A stretch of 64,000 nt of DNA. Source: Carya illinoinensis (lineage: Eukaryota > Streptophyta > Magnoliopsida > Fagales > Juglandaceae). Made by a program: the position numbers and the translations under genes. The DNA lies in assembly GCF_018687715.1 (NCBI RefSeq), contig NC_056757.1:8772501-8836500 (forward strand). The letters run 5' to 3'. Every line of letters starts with the position of its first letter. Within the stretch, counting starts at the first letter, position 1. Of this stretch, positions 11,591 to 24,218 are shown one piece after another. Below the pieces are notes generated by a model. That model worked only from the letters and a program-made list of their open reading frames with translations, did no database searches and was not told the origin of the DNA.

Positions 11591-13935
11591 TGTTGACGTC
11601 GTGTTTTGTAGCCTGGGCAACTCGATGTTTCCTCTTTGCAGGACCTACAACACCCAAGGATATAAGGGCTCAAGGTGGTGAGGGTCACCTCCAATGCCTA
11701 AATCAGAATTATCTCTTTGTATGGGAATGATAAGGAGAAAAAAATGTTCCAAGGAGGAAGCATGTTCATTATGGTTGTAACTATTTTTGAGTTAGCTTCG
11801 ATTCCAAGTTCGGATACCATGAAGCCCAGGAACTTTCCTGATTCTACCTCAAATGGGCATTTCAGCGAATTGAACTTCATCTTGTATTGTCGAATGATTG
11901 CGAAGGCTTTTGGCAATCAGCTAAGTGTTGCTCAAGAGCTTTGTTTTTGATAAGCAGGTTGTCCATATAAACCTCCATGTTGTGGCCTATTTGGTTTTTG
12001 AACATTTGATTGACCAACCGCTAGAAAGTCACCTTGTGTTCTTTAGGCTTAAGGGCATGGCTAAGAAACAATAGAGCTCTCGGTTGGTGATAAACGTGAT
12101 TTTTCCTTCATCTTCCCGACTCATTCTGATTTGGTTGTACTCTAAGTAGTTATCCATAAAACTGAGTAGGCGATGACTCGTGATGGAATCAACAATCAAG
12201 TCGATGCGGGGTAGCAAGAAGCTATACTTTGGGTAGGTCTTGTTTAAATCAGTGAAGTCGATGCACATTATCCACTTAACATTTGGTTTCTTGACCAACA
12301 CGACATTGGACAGCCAATCAAGGCAATGAGTCTCCCGAATAAACCCCACCAATAGGAGCTGATCAACTTCCTCAACTATGGTAGCATACTTCTCAGTACT
12401 GAAGCTCCTCCTCTTCTGTTAGACCTTCTTGGCCTCAAGGCCCACACACAGTTGGTGCTCGATGATCACGTTGTCGATCCTGGGCATTTCTTCATGGCTG
12501 TAGGCAAAAGACTTAGGATTGTTTAGGCTAGACGGCAATGGGGGCAGTGGGGCCAGCACTAACCACCTCACCGAGAGCCCGCACCTCCTGTCCCCCACCT
12601 CTCAGTTCCTGGGCATAGCACTCCCGAGCAAGTACTTATTCACCTTTGACTTCACCAACTCCTGACTGGTTGAGAAACTTCATCTTGAAGTGATAAGTCA
12701 ATGTGATTGCCTTCAAGCTGTTCAACATCAATCGCCCCAATATCTCGTTGTACGATGATGGGGCCTTTACCACCAAGAAGCACGTCATGGTCTCGGTGGT
12801 TCTGGGTGCCTTAACAACCAACATCGATAGGGTGATTGCTCTAACCTGCTAGACTATATCCCTGAAGAACCCTTTGAGTGGCATCGAGGTAGGGCATAAA
12901 CGGTCGGGGTTGATCTCCATCTTGATGAACGTATCCTAGAACAGGATATCAGCGAAACTTCCATTATCAATCAGGTTCCTCCATGTTACAAAATTTGGAA
13001 TTTGCATAGTCATGAGTTGAGCATCATCATGAGGGTGGGTGATGCCCTCTTCATCCTCGTCGAATGTAATAATCACTCCCCCTGGTCGTGAATACTTCCT
13101 TGTGCTGAGCTCTGCGGGCATGGGCCTTTTGTCCTGACAAGGTAGGGCCACCAACCGCATTACCCTAGCTATCATACCCCAAGGGACTTTTTGGTCAGGA
13201 TGGGACTTTGGCTTCTTTGCTATCCCATGCGCCCATTTTGCCGATACACGAGTCATCAGTCCTTAGTGGGGTGCTAGGTTAACCATTGCTCTAGCTTTTT
13301 CACTCTTCGTTTCAAGGTGTAGCAGTCCTAGTTTCGGCCCTACTAGGCGGTTTCTCTCGGGATGGGCTCATGCTCTTCCTGCCCGGTAAGGCTGGTGTGC
13401 ATGCATTTCCCACTATTTGCCTAGGCAGTCTTATTACTTTCCCGCCTTGCGTCCTATGAGTATTTCTCAACTCTTTCATGGGCTTTTCCTTTAGTTGACC
13501 CACTGGCCTTCTTGTCAGATTGCTCCAGCTCAATTTTCCTAAGGGACATCAGGGCCCACGAGGTGTCCTCCATATTGATGAAGTAATTTGCACAGTCCAT
13601 GAACTCCCACAGCGTCTTGGGGGTTTTCTGCACCAACTCTTGCATAACTGTGTTTCTCAACCAGAAGCCTCCCAGTAGGGCAGCCAGGGTGATTTTTTCA
13701 TCTTGGTCGTTTATCGTCATTTTTTCCCTGTTGAACCGAGATAGGTATGCCTTCAAACTCTCGTCATTGCGCTGCTTGACGATCTGGAGATACGCAACTA
13801 ACCTTCTCCTTTTCTTACTTGCCATGAACTGTGTCAGAAACAGGTGAGCCAACTCTCTGAATCCATCGACAAACGTTGGGGGTAGAGACCCTAACCACTC
13901 TCTATTTGCGCCCTTGAACATCAAGGGAAAGGCCC
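11591..13935 (-). pseudogene. Ty3/gypsy fragment: gag, protease, partial RT, LTR end
   Basis: Reading leftward, a Gag segment (13924-13454) includes FRELAHLFLTQFMASKKRR and NDESLKAYLSRFNREK. Protease-region pieces follow (13256-12936 with LIDNGSFADIL; 12824-12636), then reverse transcriptase pieces (12352-12029 with VLVKKPNVKWIMCIDFTDLNK and LPRIDLIVDS). A short RT tail (11916-11750) has GKFLGFMVSELGIEAN. The catalytic RT centre is missing. At about 11750 the RT tail joins LTR sequence that matches, inverted, 14415-14578 and ends TGTTGACG at 11591. It is a non-functional internal-deletion derivative. Confidence 0.8.
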
Positions 13936-14578
13936 GTCATGCAATAGGAACCTATGCAAGTCATATGGGCCTTAAACGTTTTCCAATGCCCCCCTCAAGG
14001 CCCAAACTGGCCAGTAGATGGCCCAATACGAAATTGATGGAGGGAAGAGAGCTGGGCTAGGCCCAAGGAGGCCCTTCAGATACGGTGACTAGTCACATCA
14101 ACAACTAAGACTACAACTCACATCACCGAGCAAGGGGCATAACTAATTAAATGATCTAGGAAGCCAGCACACAACGATAGAGCCAGGTGTCTACTCACTT
14201 TTATGGACAAGGTAGTGCATGCACCTCCCACCCCTAACCTACCGTAAGGGACAAACTGGCAACCCACACATAATGTGGCAGGGCGACAACTGACATGACT
14301 AGGAAGAAAAGCTACCACCAACGTAGTGCCCTGTACATCCCTCCATGATCTACCAACAGAGGGTGGGGACCAGCATGACTATGTATATAAACACTTACCA
14401 GGCTCAGGTAGAGCTCTCAGAACATTTTTTTCTCCTTATCATTTTCACACAAAGAGATAATTCTAACTTAAGCATCGGAGGTGACCCTCACCACCCCGAG
14501 CCCTCATCTCCTTAGGTCTTACAAGTCCTACAATGAGGAAACACCAAGTTGCCCAAGCTACGAAACACGACGTTAACA
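13936..14578 (+). repeat. Gypsy 5' LTR (at least its 3' part), with TATA-like site
   Basis: The end ...CACGACGTTAACA (to 14578) is followed by a primer-site-like TGGCACCGTTTGTGGG, a layout common in gypsy elements. TATATAAA occurs at about 14384-14391 as a candidate LTR promoter. The last 165 bp match the inverted LTR end at 11591-11750. The left boundary is not defined by a TG end or TSD that I can see. Confidence 0.6.
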
Positions 14579-15150
14579 GTGGCACCGTTTGTGGGATCTT
14601 GAGAATTAGCGTGTCATTCGTATGTTGGCAACAACGCATTCATAAACCAAGTGCGAACAGGAAGAGTTGTTGAAGAACATGGAAGCTAGGTTGGCTGAGA
14701 TGGAGGATATTATACGAAAGCTGACTGCGGAGGTGCAAAGCCTCCAGTAGGAAAATGAAGTGCTACAAAGGGTAAATGACGAATTCATGAAAGACGTAGG
14801 CCCAAGTCAGAATGAGTCGGGAGAGGCAAGGAGCCAAATGCACCATGCGTTGCAAGGGCTCATGGACAAGTACGCAGAAATGGCCAAAAGGATGGGTGCA
14901 TCCTCATCCGTGGACCAACTGCTCACTAGCACTGCATGACACCACTCCCCCCCCCCCCCCCCAAGTTTAAAATCCCTCAAATGGATATGTACGACGAGTC
15001 CAAGGACCCTCTCATGCATTGGAAAATGTTTAAGGGCGCAACAAGAGAGTGGTTCGGGTCGCTGCCCCCAATGTCTATCAATGGATTCAAAGAGTTGGCT
15101 CACCTGTTTCTGACACAGTTCATGGCAAATAAGAAAAGGAGATCTATTTT
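14579..15150 (+). pseudogene. Ty3/gypsy leader and gag N-terminal fragment
   Basis: After the primer-site-like TGGCACCGTTTGTGGG (14580-14595) comes a charged, coiled-coil-like region (about 14640-14930, with in-frame stops). Then, after a run of 16 C, there is a Gag block at 14963-15150 containing KFKIPQMDMYDESKDPLMHW and ELAHLFLTQFMANKKRR. This overlaps in content with the minus-strand Gag at 13924, so it is a second copy and not its other half. It stops abruptly in AT-rich DNA near 15150. Confidence 0.7.
14947..14962. repeat. Homopolymer of 16 C
   Basis: An uninterrupted C run sits in the gypsy gag remnant, where it would encode a proline run. It is prone to length error in sequencing. Confidence 0.9.
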
Positions 15151-15256
15151 ATAATAAAAATAATATTACAATCTAACATAATATATTAAGCCACATTAAT
15201 TTATAAGTTTATTTTTTTGAGATCTTTTTATGACTAAAGTATTTCTCTTATACTTA

Positions 15257-17249
15257 TGTGACGCCCCCAAATCCCCACGCACGGACACGGGGAAATCAAG
15301 ACATCCGGATGACGACAACCCGGGTCACCACCCTAAGACGAGTGCCAAGTGTGTGTAAGAGCAATAAATGTGCAAAAGGAAACGCAGCGGATAATGAAAG
15401 TCATATAACTAAGTACCAGAATTTTTCTTAATATAATATAAGCTATTTAAAACACACATAAATAAAATATTACATAACACAAAAATAGTTTTAAAAACAG
15501 CTACACAGCACAACTTCAACTCAAAACTCCGGCGGAGCCGCATCCTCGGGCTCAGCCTCATCCTCCTCCTCGAACCCTGCACCAAAATCTAACGAACCAA
15601 AAAATGGCGCCACAGGTAAGTAAAATCCAAACACCACCAAATAAATACATATAAAACTCAAACAATATGCATGAAATATGCCCAATGCACATGTCTCATA
15701 AACCACATCTCAAAACCCATAAAAACATATTTTTTCCACGCACGCCAAAATTCCATTTGGCCCAAAAACATATCCTTTTCAAATATCACGCCAAAAGTCA
15801 CATTTGACCCATATCCATCTCAACCCATTATCCAATTAATCTGCATGCATCATGACCTCCCCTAGGGGTCATCCGTACACCCTGGCTCCAGTTCCGCGCC
15901 CCGCGCGTTCATAGTCAAGCATCCTCTAGCCCTCGCCAGTGAAGGGCTACGGAGTCGGTGCGTAGAGCGATGCCCGGTTCCGCGCCCGGCGCGTTCGTAA
16001 CCAAGCATCCCCTAGCTTCTGCTCCCGTCGTCGCCCAGCGACAACTCAGGGGACGTCACTCAGTTTATTCTGCTCCCGAGTCACCAGAGGAGCTCCACCG
16101 AGATAATACCCCATCCCGGCTTGGGGTCATGATACACACGCACCCGAAAATCCACTTACGCCAATAAAACAAGCTTTTCTCAATTAAATAAAAATGCATG
16201 TGCATGCACCATGTAAATGCGATATCAATGCACAAAAATAAACAACCATCCATAAATCAATAAAACAAGCAACTCCGTCCTCCATCCATCCGACCCCTGA
16301 ACTCCTCAGACTCAGTCCGGAATCAGCCAACCAACAGATAAATAATTATTGAATGAGAAAAATATATTTAAATCTGAAAGTAGGGTTTGGAAAATACTTA
16401 TAGCGCTATACGGTATTTTTAGAAAGCTTGCGGCGTTGCAAACGGCAGAGAAAAAGCAACGTAACAGTGAAAATTCACTCTGGCCGTGGGTTGTAAAATA
16501 CCCACTTTTGAACAGGGACAAACCAAGGCTTGAAATTGATAGGGAATGGTCTAAGGATGATTATAAAGCTAGTGGAAGTGAAGTTTGGCCGTGGGTGGCG
16601 ATGAAAACTGTGGTTGATGGCCGGATTTCTCAAAATGGAAAGCTAGCTCGTGGGAGCTGTTACGGTGGCTATTAGAGGCCGGAAATGGGTGCGTTAGGAC
16701 GGCAATGAACCGGTGATGAAGTGGTGAAGAGATGGTGGCCGGAGGTGGAGCGACGGCGGCGAATCGGGGCAAAAACCGTGGGGCTTCTTGGGCATTTTCC
16801 GGCCAAACGGCTGGCCGGATGGGGCTGGGGTTCGGTGGGGTGGTGCGCCGGCAGGAGAGGGTTCGACCGGCGGGGGTGGTGTCGACCACGGTGGCCGGAC
16901 GGTGGTGGGTCGGGGCTGAGCTGCAACCGGCGTGGGAGAGGAGAGAGAGAGAGGGTCGATGCACGGGAGAGAGAAAAGGAAGAAGAAAAAGAAAAGAGGA
17001 AAAAGAGAAAAAGGAAAAAGGAAAAAAAGAGATGTAGGAAGAAATGAGGTCCAATCCTCACTCCGAACAACAAAACAAATCCGCCGAAAACGAGATTAAA
17101 AACTGTAAAACAAATAAATAAATAAAACACAACATCCAACAAATAAAAACTAAATTTAAAACGCAATAATTTAAAATAAATAAAGCAATATATTAATTAA
17201 ATTAAAAGCAACCCTTTAGTGAAAATACACGCAAAAGTGGGTTATCACA
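15257..17249 (-). mobile_element. Solo LTR of the long-LTR chromovirus family
   Basis: It begins TGTGACGCCCCC and ends TTATCACA, matching inverted the ends of the chromovirus LTRs at 33065 and 40246. It is flanked by a perfect 5-bp TSD ACTTA (15252-15256 and 17250-17254). It is 1993 bp, with no internal domain on either side, so it is the product of LTR-LTR recombination. A purine-rich tract (about 16940-17035) is the complement of the family's pyrimidine tract. Apparent long frames across it are low-complexity. Confidence 0.92.
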
Positions 17250-17254
17250 ACTTA

Positions 17255-17884
17255 TATATGAAATGAGTAATTTTATAGGGTCTTTATGTCAACATCAATG
17301 CATCTCTTGGCCTCCAATATCTACTTCTATAACCAAAATATTTTTTTATTTTTTTTATTTTTTATGACTCAACAAAGTATTAAGCTTTCCGCCCTCACAC
17401 TTTGAATCTCATTTCAGCACAAACTTCGTGATGCTATTCTAAGTTAATTTACTATAGAGATTAGCATTTTCCATCTGATTCTAATGAATTGAATGTCCTT
17501 CGCATATGCATACCAATAAAACATGCTGGCCCACATGTATAATATAAGAGCATATAGAAAAGCATTTCCTTAATGCTATAAGAGTTCTAATGGTTTTTTT
17601 TTTTTGACTCAACAAAGTTATCGTAGCTTTATAGTGAAAGAGTGTAGAAAACTTAAGTGAGAAATGATTACGTGTCATTGAGATTACTTAAAATCTGAGT
17701 TGCTAGACACCCATCATGAATTGAAACCATGCTTGCCTACCATGAAAAATATTAGAATTTCCAACTCACTATTTAGATAAAGAACTGAATAATAAGGATA
17801 AAGAATAAAAAATTTAGATTCTGGGTATCCGAATCTAAATTTAATCCGAATCTAAATTTAGCTAAAAGAAATGACGTTATCTTC
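17255..17884. other. AT-rich noncoding DNA
   Basis: No gene is visible. The phrase GACTCAACAAAGT after a T-run occurs twice (about 17367 and 17605), perhaps a decayed duplication. Confidence 0.4.
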
Positions 17885-18003
17885 TTTTGCTAACTTCATT
17901 TCAAGTGAGGAGAACAAGCATCAGGGGCTTGAGTTTACTTTCCAAATTTGCTCTGGTGACATGGCTGGCAATTTTATCTTCTAGGGTTTTCATGTGTTTT
18001 TGC

Positions 18004-19310
18004 ATGGCAACCGCGGGGGGCGCTGGTGGCCCCATGACGGTGGGCAAACCGCGTTCATTTGCAGATCTTTTATCTGCGGCTCCTCATCTGATTTGGGATG
18101 TTCAGTTGCCCTTAAAGGCTCCGAAAGTAATGTATGGTTAATTATATTTTCTCTTTTCTAAGGAGGAAATTCAGAAGTCTACAGAACCATTTAGGTTTTA
18201 ATGGTGCTGAAGTTTTTAAGGCAAAGGCCATCTCTGGATGCGATCAAATTGTTTATAAAAAATAGATGGGGTTTGTTTGGTGTTGCAGTGGTTTCTTTCA
18301 TAAGAAAGCAGCATAATGTGTTTGCCTGGTTCATGTCGAAGGCGACCTTCAATAAAGCTTTCTCTAGGGAAGTTTGTGACATTGAAGGCGAGCTTATAGA
18401 CCTTTCCATTGGGCTCTAGATTTTAATGAAGAAGAGTAGCCATCGGTGGTCCCAGTTTGGGTTTTCCTCCCAGGGTTAGCTTCGAATTTTTATCATCCTT
18501 CAATCCTATGAAGTCTCACAGCACCAATTGGTAATTATATTCGTAATGATAATTCTATGAGGTGTGCTACAAGAACTGATGGAGTGAGAGTCTGTAGAAT
18601 TGGATGTTGTGAAACCTCCTCTTTTGTTGTTCTGGATTGGTGCTCCATCTTGTTCTACAAGTCGTTTGTAGGAGGTGATGTATGAAACATTGCTTGCGTT
18701 TTGTATTCATTGTAAGCAATAGGGGTATAATGATAAGTCGTGTAAGAAAGGGCATTTTAAGAAGGAGAAGGAGAAGCAACTTGTGAGAATAAAATATAGG
18801 GAGGTGTGGAAAATTCTACCTACTTCAGACCCTTCGAGTTCAAAAATAGACCTTCATGTGTTGGAGGCTAAGGGACTGGAAAGCAACGTTATGGAATCTA
18901 TGGCATTGGTGAGTGATGATTAGCATATTGAAGACAAGGTAGTTGAGGATGTGGCTAATTTACAAATGGTGGAGTTGCCTGGTATAGAGAATTTGGATAG
19001 TGCACAGGAAATGGATTCTCAAGTTCAGGAGTTAGAAGAAGATCAATTTTTGCCTCCCTCTGTTCCAGTGAAGGTGGCTCAGGAGGATCTGTGATTCTAT
19101 TTTGCATTATGAATAGCCATTCATAAGAACTTCAAGGTGGAGTTGCTATTGAGAGGGAACCTGAGCGAGGAGAGCATGGGGAGGATTGTAGAGTGTTGAC
19201 CAATGATGGGTATACAAATCAGGTTGAGCATCTATTAAGTTTATTAGATAATGAAAACCTTTTTTATGTGAAGAAGAACAACTAGATGATATAAAAAGGT
19301 TGCTTGGTTT
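18004..19310 (+). pseudogene. LINE A ORF1 remnant (DUF4283-type, Gag-like)
   Basis: ORF1 starts at ATG 18004 (MATAGGAGGPMTVGKPRSFA, then LLSAAPHLIWDV). It continues in broken frames: 18201-18419 holds RPSLDAIKLFIKNRWGLFGV and KQHNVFAWF, the conserved block of the DUF4283 domain common in plant LINE ORF1 proteins. After about 18430 only fragments remain. The product would be the RNA-binding Gag-like protein of the LINE particle. It is adjacent, with a deletion, to the endonuclease part of ORF2. Confidence 0.75.
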
Positions 19311-22071
19311 TTATTATGGTTTTGAATGTAGCTTGGGATGGAAAACTGTGGATTTTTTGGATGAATGAAGTCAACGTTATTATGATAAATTGTGGAACTC
19401 AGTATATTATAGTTCTCATTTCTGATGGGATGATTAATTGTAAAGTTTCTTTTGTGTATGCTAAATGTCATTATGAACAACATCGGGTGCTATGGTCAGA
19501 ACTGGCAAGGGAGAGTAATTCAGGAGGCCTTTGGCTAATTATAGGTGACTTCAATATTATTTCTTCTGATATGGAAATAAGAGAAGGGAGGCCACATCCT
19601 GTGGTGGCTATGGAGGACTTCATTTCACGGACTCATTCTTGCGAATTACTGGAGATGAAATTTTTGGTTAAGAATTTTTCTTGGTGCTATGGGCATGCTG
19701 GTAGGTCTCATAGTTGGGCTCGTTTGGATCACACTTTATTGCATCAGAATTGTTTGGATGCATTTTCGGATTCTGTCATGTGTTATTTACCTCGTACTAC
19801 TTCAAACCATGCTCCTATGGTTATTTCTCTAGTGAAGAATGTATAAGCATATGGTCCTTTGCCATTTCATTTTCAACAAATGTGGGGGGACCATTCAGAT
19901 TTTACTAGATGTGTGCATAAATCGTGGGAATAAGCTGATTTCGATAATGGCCTCCTGAAGCTTGTAGCAAAATAAAGCTTGGAATAAGTTGGTCTTTGGT
20001 TGGACGAGTATGCTTATTTAGGAGTTAGAAAATCGAATAGAAGGGTTGGAAGATAAGTTGCAAGTTCAATATGATGAAGATGTGGAGCTTGATCTTTTAG
20101 CTTAAAAAATGGAACTAGATACTTGACTTCATAGAGAAGATGTTCGGTTAGCTCAGTGTGCAAAAGTTCGTTGGTGGAGGCAAGTTGACAAGAATTCTCG
20201 CTAATTTCATGCAAGAAGTTCATGATGGTGCTGTGCAGTATTTTACGGATTTCTTGGGGCGTTCTTCTCTATTGGTGCTTCTAGATTTGGGAGACTTGGT
20301 GCTCATGTGATTTCGAATGATGATAATTTGAGACTTTGTTCTTTATCGACAAAAGAAGAGGTGAAACGAGTAGTATTTAGCATTCCCATTGAGAGAAGTA
20401 GGGGCTCGGATGGTTTTGGTTTCGGTTTTTATCGTGCTTGTTGGTATATTGTTCATTTGGAGGTGGTGGAAGCAGTAAGAGAGTTTTTCAGAGGGGTTTC
20501 CTAGATTTTATACTGCTTCTTTGTGGTTCTTATTCCTAAAATGGCTCAGCCGATAGGGTTTGACAAGTTTTGTCTTATTAGTTTATGTTCTGTGTTTTAT
20601 AAAATCTGCATCAATGTTTTAGTGGTGAGGCTTGCTCCTTTATTATCTTCTTTAATTTCTTCAGAGCAATGTGCTTTTGTTCTGGTAAGGGGTATTTTTG
20701 ATAACATCAGTCTTACGCAAGAAATGGTCCATTCCTTTAATAAAAAGGCTATAGATGGTAATGTTATTTTCAAACATGATATGGCTAAGGCCTATGATAG
20801 GGTGGATTGGGAATTCCTTTTGCATATATTGGAAGCTTTTGGTTTTTCTAGTTCTATTTGTGGTTTGATTAGGAATTGTATTGCTTCACCTTGGTACTCG
20901 CTTATGATGAATGGCACTTATCGGGATTTTTGTCAGGAAAGTCGAGATTTGAGGCAAGGAGATCCACTATCGTCTTATCTTTTTATTATTATGGAATAAG
21001 TTTTCTCTCGCTTATTAAAGAGGAATTTTTAGTGTGGAAAAATTTAAAAAAAAAATCTCATCCAAGACATGTGCCTCTTGTTTCTCACCTCTTTTATGTT
21101 AATGATCTAGTGATTTTTACTAATGGAGGGAAGAATTTGGTTATAGAATTGATGAAGGTCATTGGCACTTATGAGGCATGGTTTGGTAAAAGGGTTAGGA
21201 AGGAGAAAACGGCTTTTTATTTTGCTAAGCATTTTTCCTCAGGTCGGAAGAGGGAGTTACTTAGTATTACTGGATTCATTGAAAGGAGCTTTCCTTTTAC
21301 TCACTTGGGTGTGCCTATTGTCACTGGTAAACTTACTAATTTGTAGTTGGATCCTCTTTTAAATCGGGAGAGGAATAAACTTGGGGGGTGGAAATTAAAA
21401 TGCCTTTTGGTTGGTGGCTAAGCTGGTGTTGTTGAAGCATGTTTTATCTAATATGGCTATCCATACTATGTCTACTCTTCAATTACCACGGCTGGTGTTG
21501 AAAAGTCTTAACAAGTTGTTTAGCTCCTTTTCTTGGGGCGAGCAAGATGGAAAGGAAAAAAAAGAAATGGGTTGCATGGAAGGCTAAGTGCAAGACGATT
21601 GAAGAGGGGGAGTTGGTCTTCGGGATTTTGCTGAGGTGCAAAGTTCTCTTCATATGAAATTTGTAAGGAAAGTCATGACTAAAGATGATCTTTGGTCTCA
21701 ATTTTTCCATGAGAAATATATTGGGGACAAGTATGTTTCTTTTTTAAATCCGAAAAAAGGTCTCAATTTTGGAGGATGGTGGTGAAGTGCATTCCTGTGG
21801 TTTTAGAAAATTCAAAATGGAAAGTCAGAGATGAGAATATTTCATTTTGGTGGGATCATTGGCTAGATGGAGGTCCTCTTTCAAATACTGTTCCTGTTGG
21901 ATACACTGAGGTTGATGTTCGCTGAATTAAGAATCTCGAATGGTTGGGATATTGAAGTTTTAGATAAGCTCATTGGTTCACAAAAGACGGATGAAATATG
22001 TTGTTTTTTGGGTGCACATAAATCTGGTCAAGATATTCTAGTTTGGCTCAATAATAAAGATGGTTGTTTTT
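19311..22071 (+). pseudogene. LINE A ORF2, endonuclease and reverse transcriptase part
   Basis: The endonuclease portion (19304-19846) lacks the N-terminus but keeps VSFVYAKCHYEQHR, WLIIGDFNIIS and a decayed SNHAP (usually SDHAP). Reverse transcriptase pieces lie at 20307-20504, 20523-20999 and 20876-21346. KHDMAKAYDRVDWEFL keeps the first catalytic Asp and [12 protein letters not shown] is intact. The YADD box reads YVND, so the catalytic centre is lost. The frame then enters the linker and zf-RVT region (21867-22071), where the LTR element cuts it at ...NNKDGCF. Confidence 0.85.
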
Positions 22072-24205
22072 TGTGACGCCCCCAACTCCCACATACAGAC
22101 ACATGGAAATCGAGATGTCGGGATGATGACAACACGGGTCACACATCCCATTGTCAAGTGTCAAGTGTGTGTATAAACAACACGTGTATAATAAAATCAT
22201 GCAGAGGATAATAAAAGTCTCATAACTAAGTACCAGAATTTTTGTTTAATACCAACTCGTTTAAACCACACGTAATAAAATATTACAAGTCTCAAATATT
22301 GTTTCAAAACCAAAATATAAGGCATAAAAACTATTAGAGATATTTTTTGACATAAACAACTCCAAATCAAAACTCTGGAAGAGTCGCCTCCTCGGGCTCA
22401 GCCCCCCTCCTCCTCCTCCTTAACATCTGCATCAAAATCTACAGCACTAAGATGGTGCCGCAGGTAAGTAATAATCCAAAAGCCCCAAGATAAAAATATA
22501 TTAAACTCAATAATATGCATGAAAGAATGTCAAATGCACATATCTCATAAATCCACATTTGTACGCACGCCAAAAGTCTCATTTGGCCCAAAAAATAATT
22601 CATTTCCAACTCACGCCAAAAGTCACATTTGACTTAAATCCAAATCCAATTCAATATCCAATTATCTAAATGCACCATGACCTCCCCTAGGGGTCATTCG
22701 CACACCCTGGCTCCCCTCGTCAAATCAAGGGTAATGACCATGCATGTGATTTCGTAACGAGCGATGCCCAGTTCCGCGCCCCGCACGTACATAGCCAAGC
22801 ATCCTCTAGCCTCTGCCAGCAGAGGGGCCACGGAGTCGGTACGAGAGCGTTACCATCCCACCTACTCCCGTTGTTGCCCAGCGACAACTCAGGGGACATT
22901 ACTCAATATATTGCGTTCCGGAGTGACTAGAGGAGCTCCACCGAGATAATACCCTATCTCGGCTTGGGGTCGTAATACACATGCACCTAAAAATCCATTT
23001 ACACTGATAAAACCAGTTTTTCTCAATTTAATACATGCACATGAATGCACCATGCAATGCACACCTCAAGACACAACTTATTCAACAAATCTCAACATCA
23101 ACAATAACCAAACAACTCTGTCCTCAAATCCATCCGACCTCCGACTCTTCGGACTCAATCCGGAATAACCAACCAGCCAATGAATTTATTGTAAAAGCAA
23201 TAACATATTTAAATCTAAAATAGAGTTTGAAAAATACTTACCGCTATATAATAATTTTTGAGAGATCAAGGAGCTGCAAACGGCGAAGAAAAAGCAACGT
23301 AACAGTGTAAAATACACTGTGGCAGTGGGTTGTAAAATACCCACTTTTAAATGGGGATGATCCAATGCTTGAAATTGATAGGAAAAGATTTAGAAGTGTT
23401 TATTAAGTTAGTGGAGGTGAGGGTTGGCCGTGGGTGGCGGTGGAAGTGAAAAACAACCAAAATGAAGATGGGCTCGTAGGGGTTGCTCCGGCAACGGATC
23501 GGAGCTGGAAATAGGTGGTTTAGGATGGCAAGAGGTTGGCGATGATGTGTTGAAGAGGTGGTGGCCAGAGGTGGAACGACGGCGGCGAAATGGGAGAAAA
23601 ATCGTGCTGCTCGGAGGAGCTCGTGGCGGCTAATGGTAGCTCGGATGGAGGTGAAACTTGGTGGGGAGGTGCACCGACTAGAGGGAAAGATTTCTGGGTG
23701 GGCGGTGCAGGCCACGGCATCGGCAAATGGCGGCACTAGGCGGCTAAAGAAAATGGCAAAAATGAAGGGGGAAAGAGGCGCGCAGGAAGGAAACCAGAGG
23801 AGAAAGAAGAAGAAAAAGAGAAAGAAAAAGGAAAGAGAAAAAAAAAAAAAGATGTGGAAAAGAAATGAGATTCAGTCCTCACCTTTAGAGTTAAGAAACT
23901 GATCCGATGAAAATAATTTTAAAAGTTATAAAACGAAAAGAATAATTTAAACACCACATCAAGCTAAAATATAATAAGTAACTAGTAAATACTAACAACA
24001 TAATTTTAAATCCAAAAATAAACTAAAATAAATTAAACAGCAATTGAAACACAAGACAATGAGTAATATTAAGAAAGCTCTACAAAATAAATTTCACAAC
24101 TAAGTAAATCTAATTAAATAAGATAATTTAAAATAAAAGAACTAATATTTTAATTAAATTAAAGTACTCCTTCAATGAAAATACACGTAAAAATGAGATA
24201 TCACA
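22072..24205 (-). repeat. 3' LTR of the noncoding LTR element
   Basis: The ends are TGTGACGCCCCC on the left and GATATCACA on the right. Homology to the LTR at 27690-29804 runs along the whole length, with small indels. Confidence 0.9.
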
Positions 24206-24218
24206 TCCTCCACTCTTA
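24206..24218 (-). other. Polypurine tract of the noncoding LTR element
   Basis: On the minus strand TAAGAGTGGAGGA abuts the 3' LTR. It is the plus-strand priming site and matches the position of AAGGAGGGGAGGA at 40233-40245 in the chromovirus. Confidence 0.75.
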
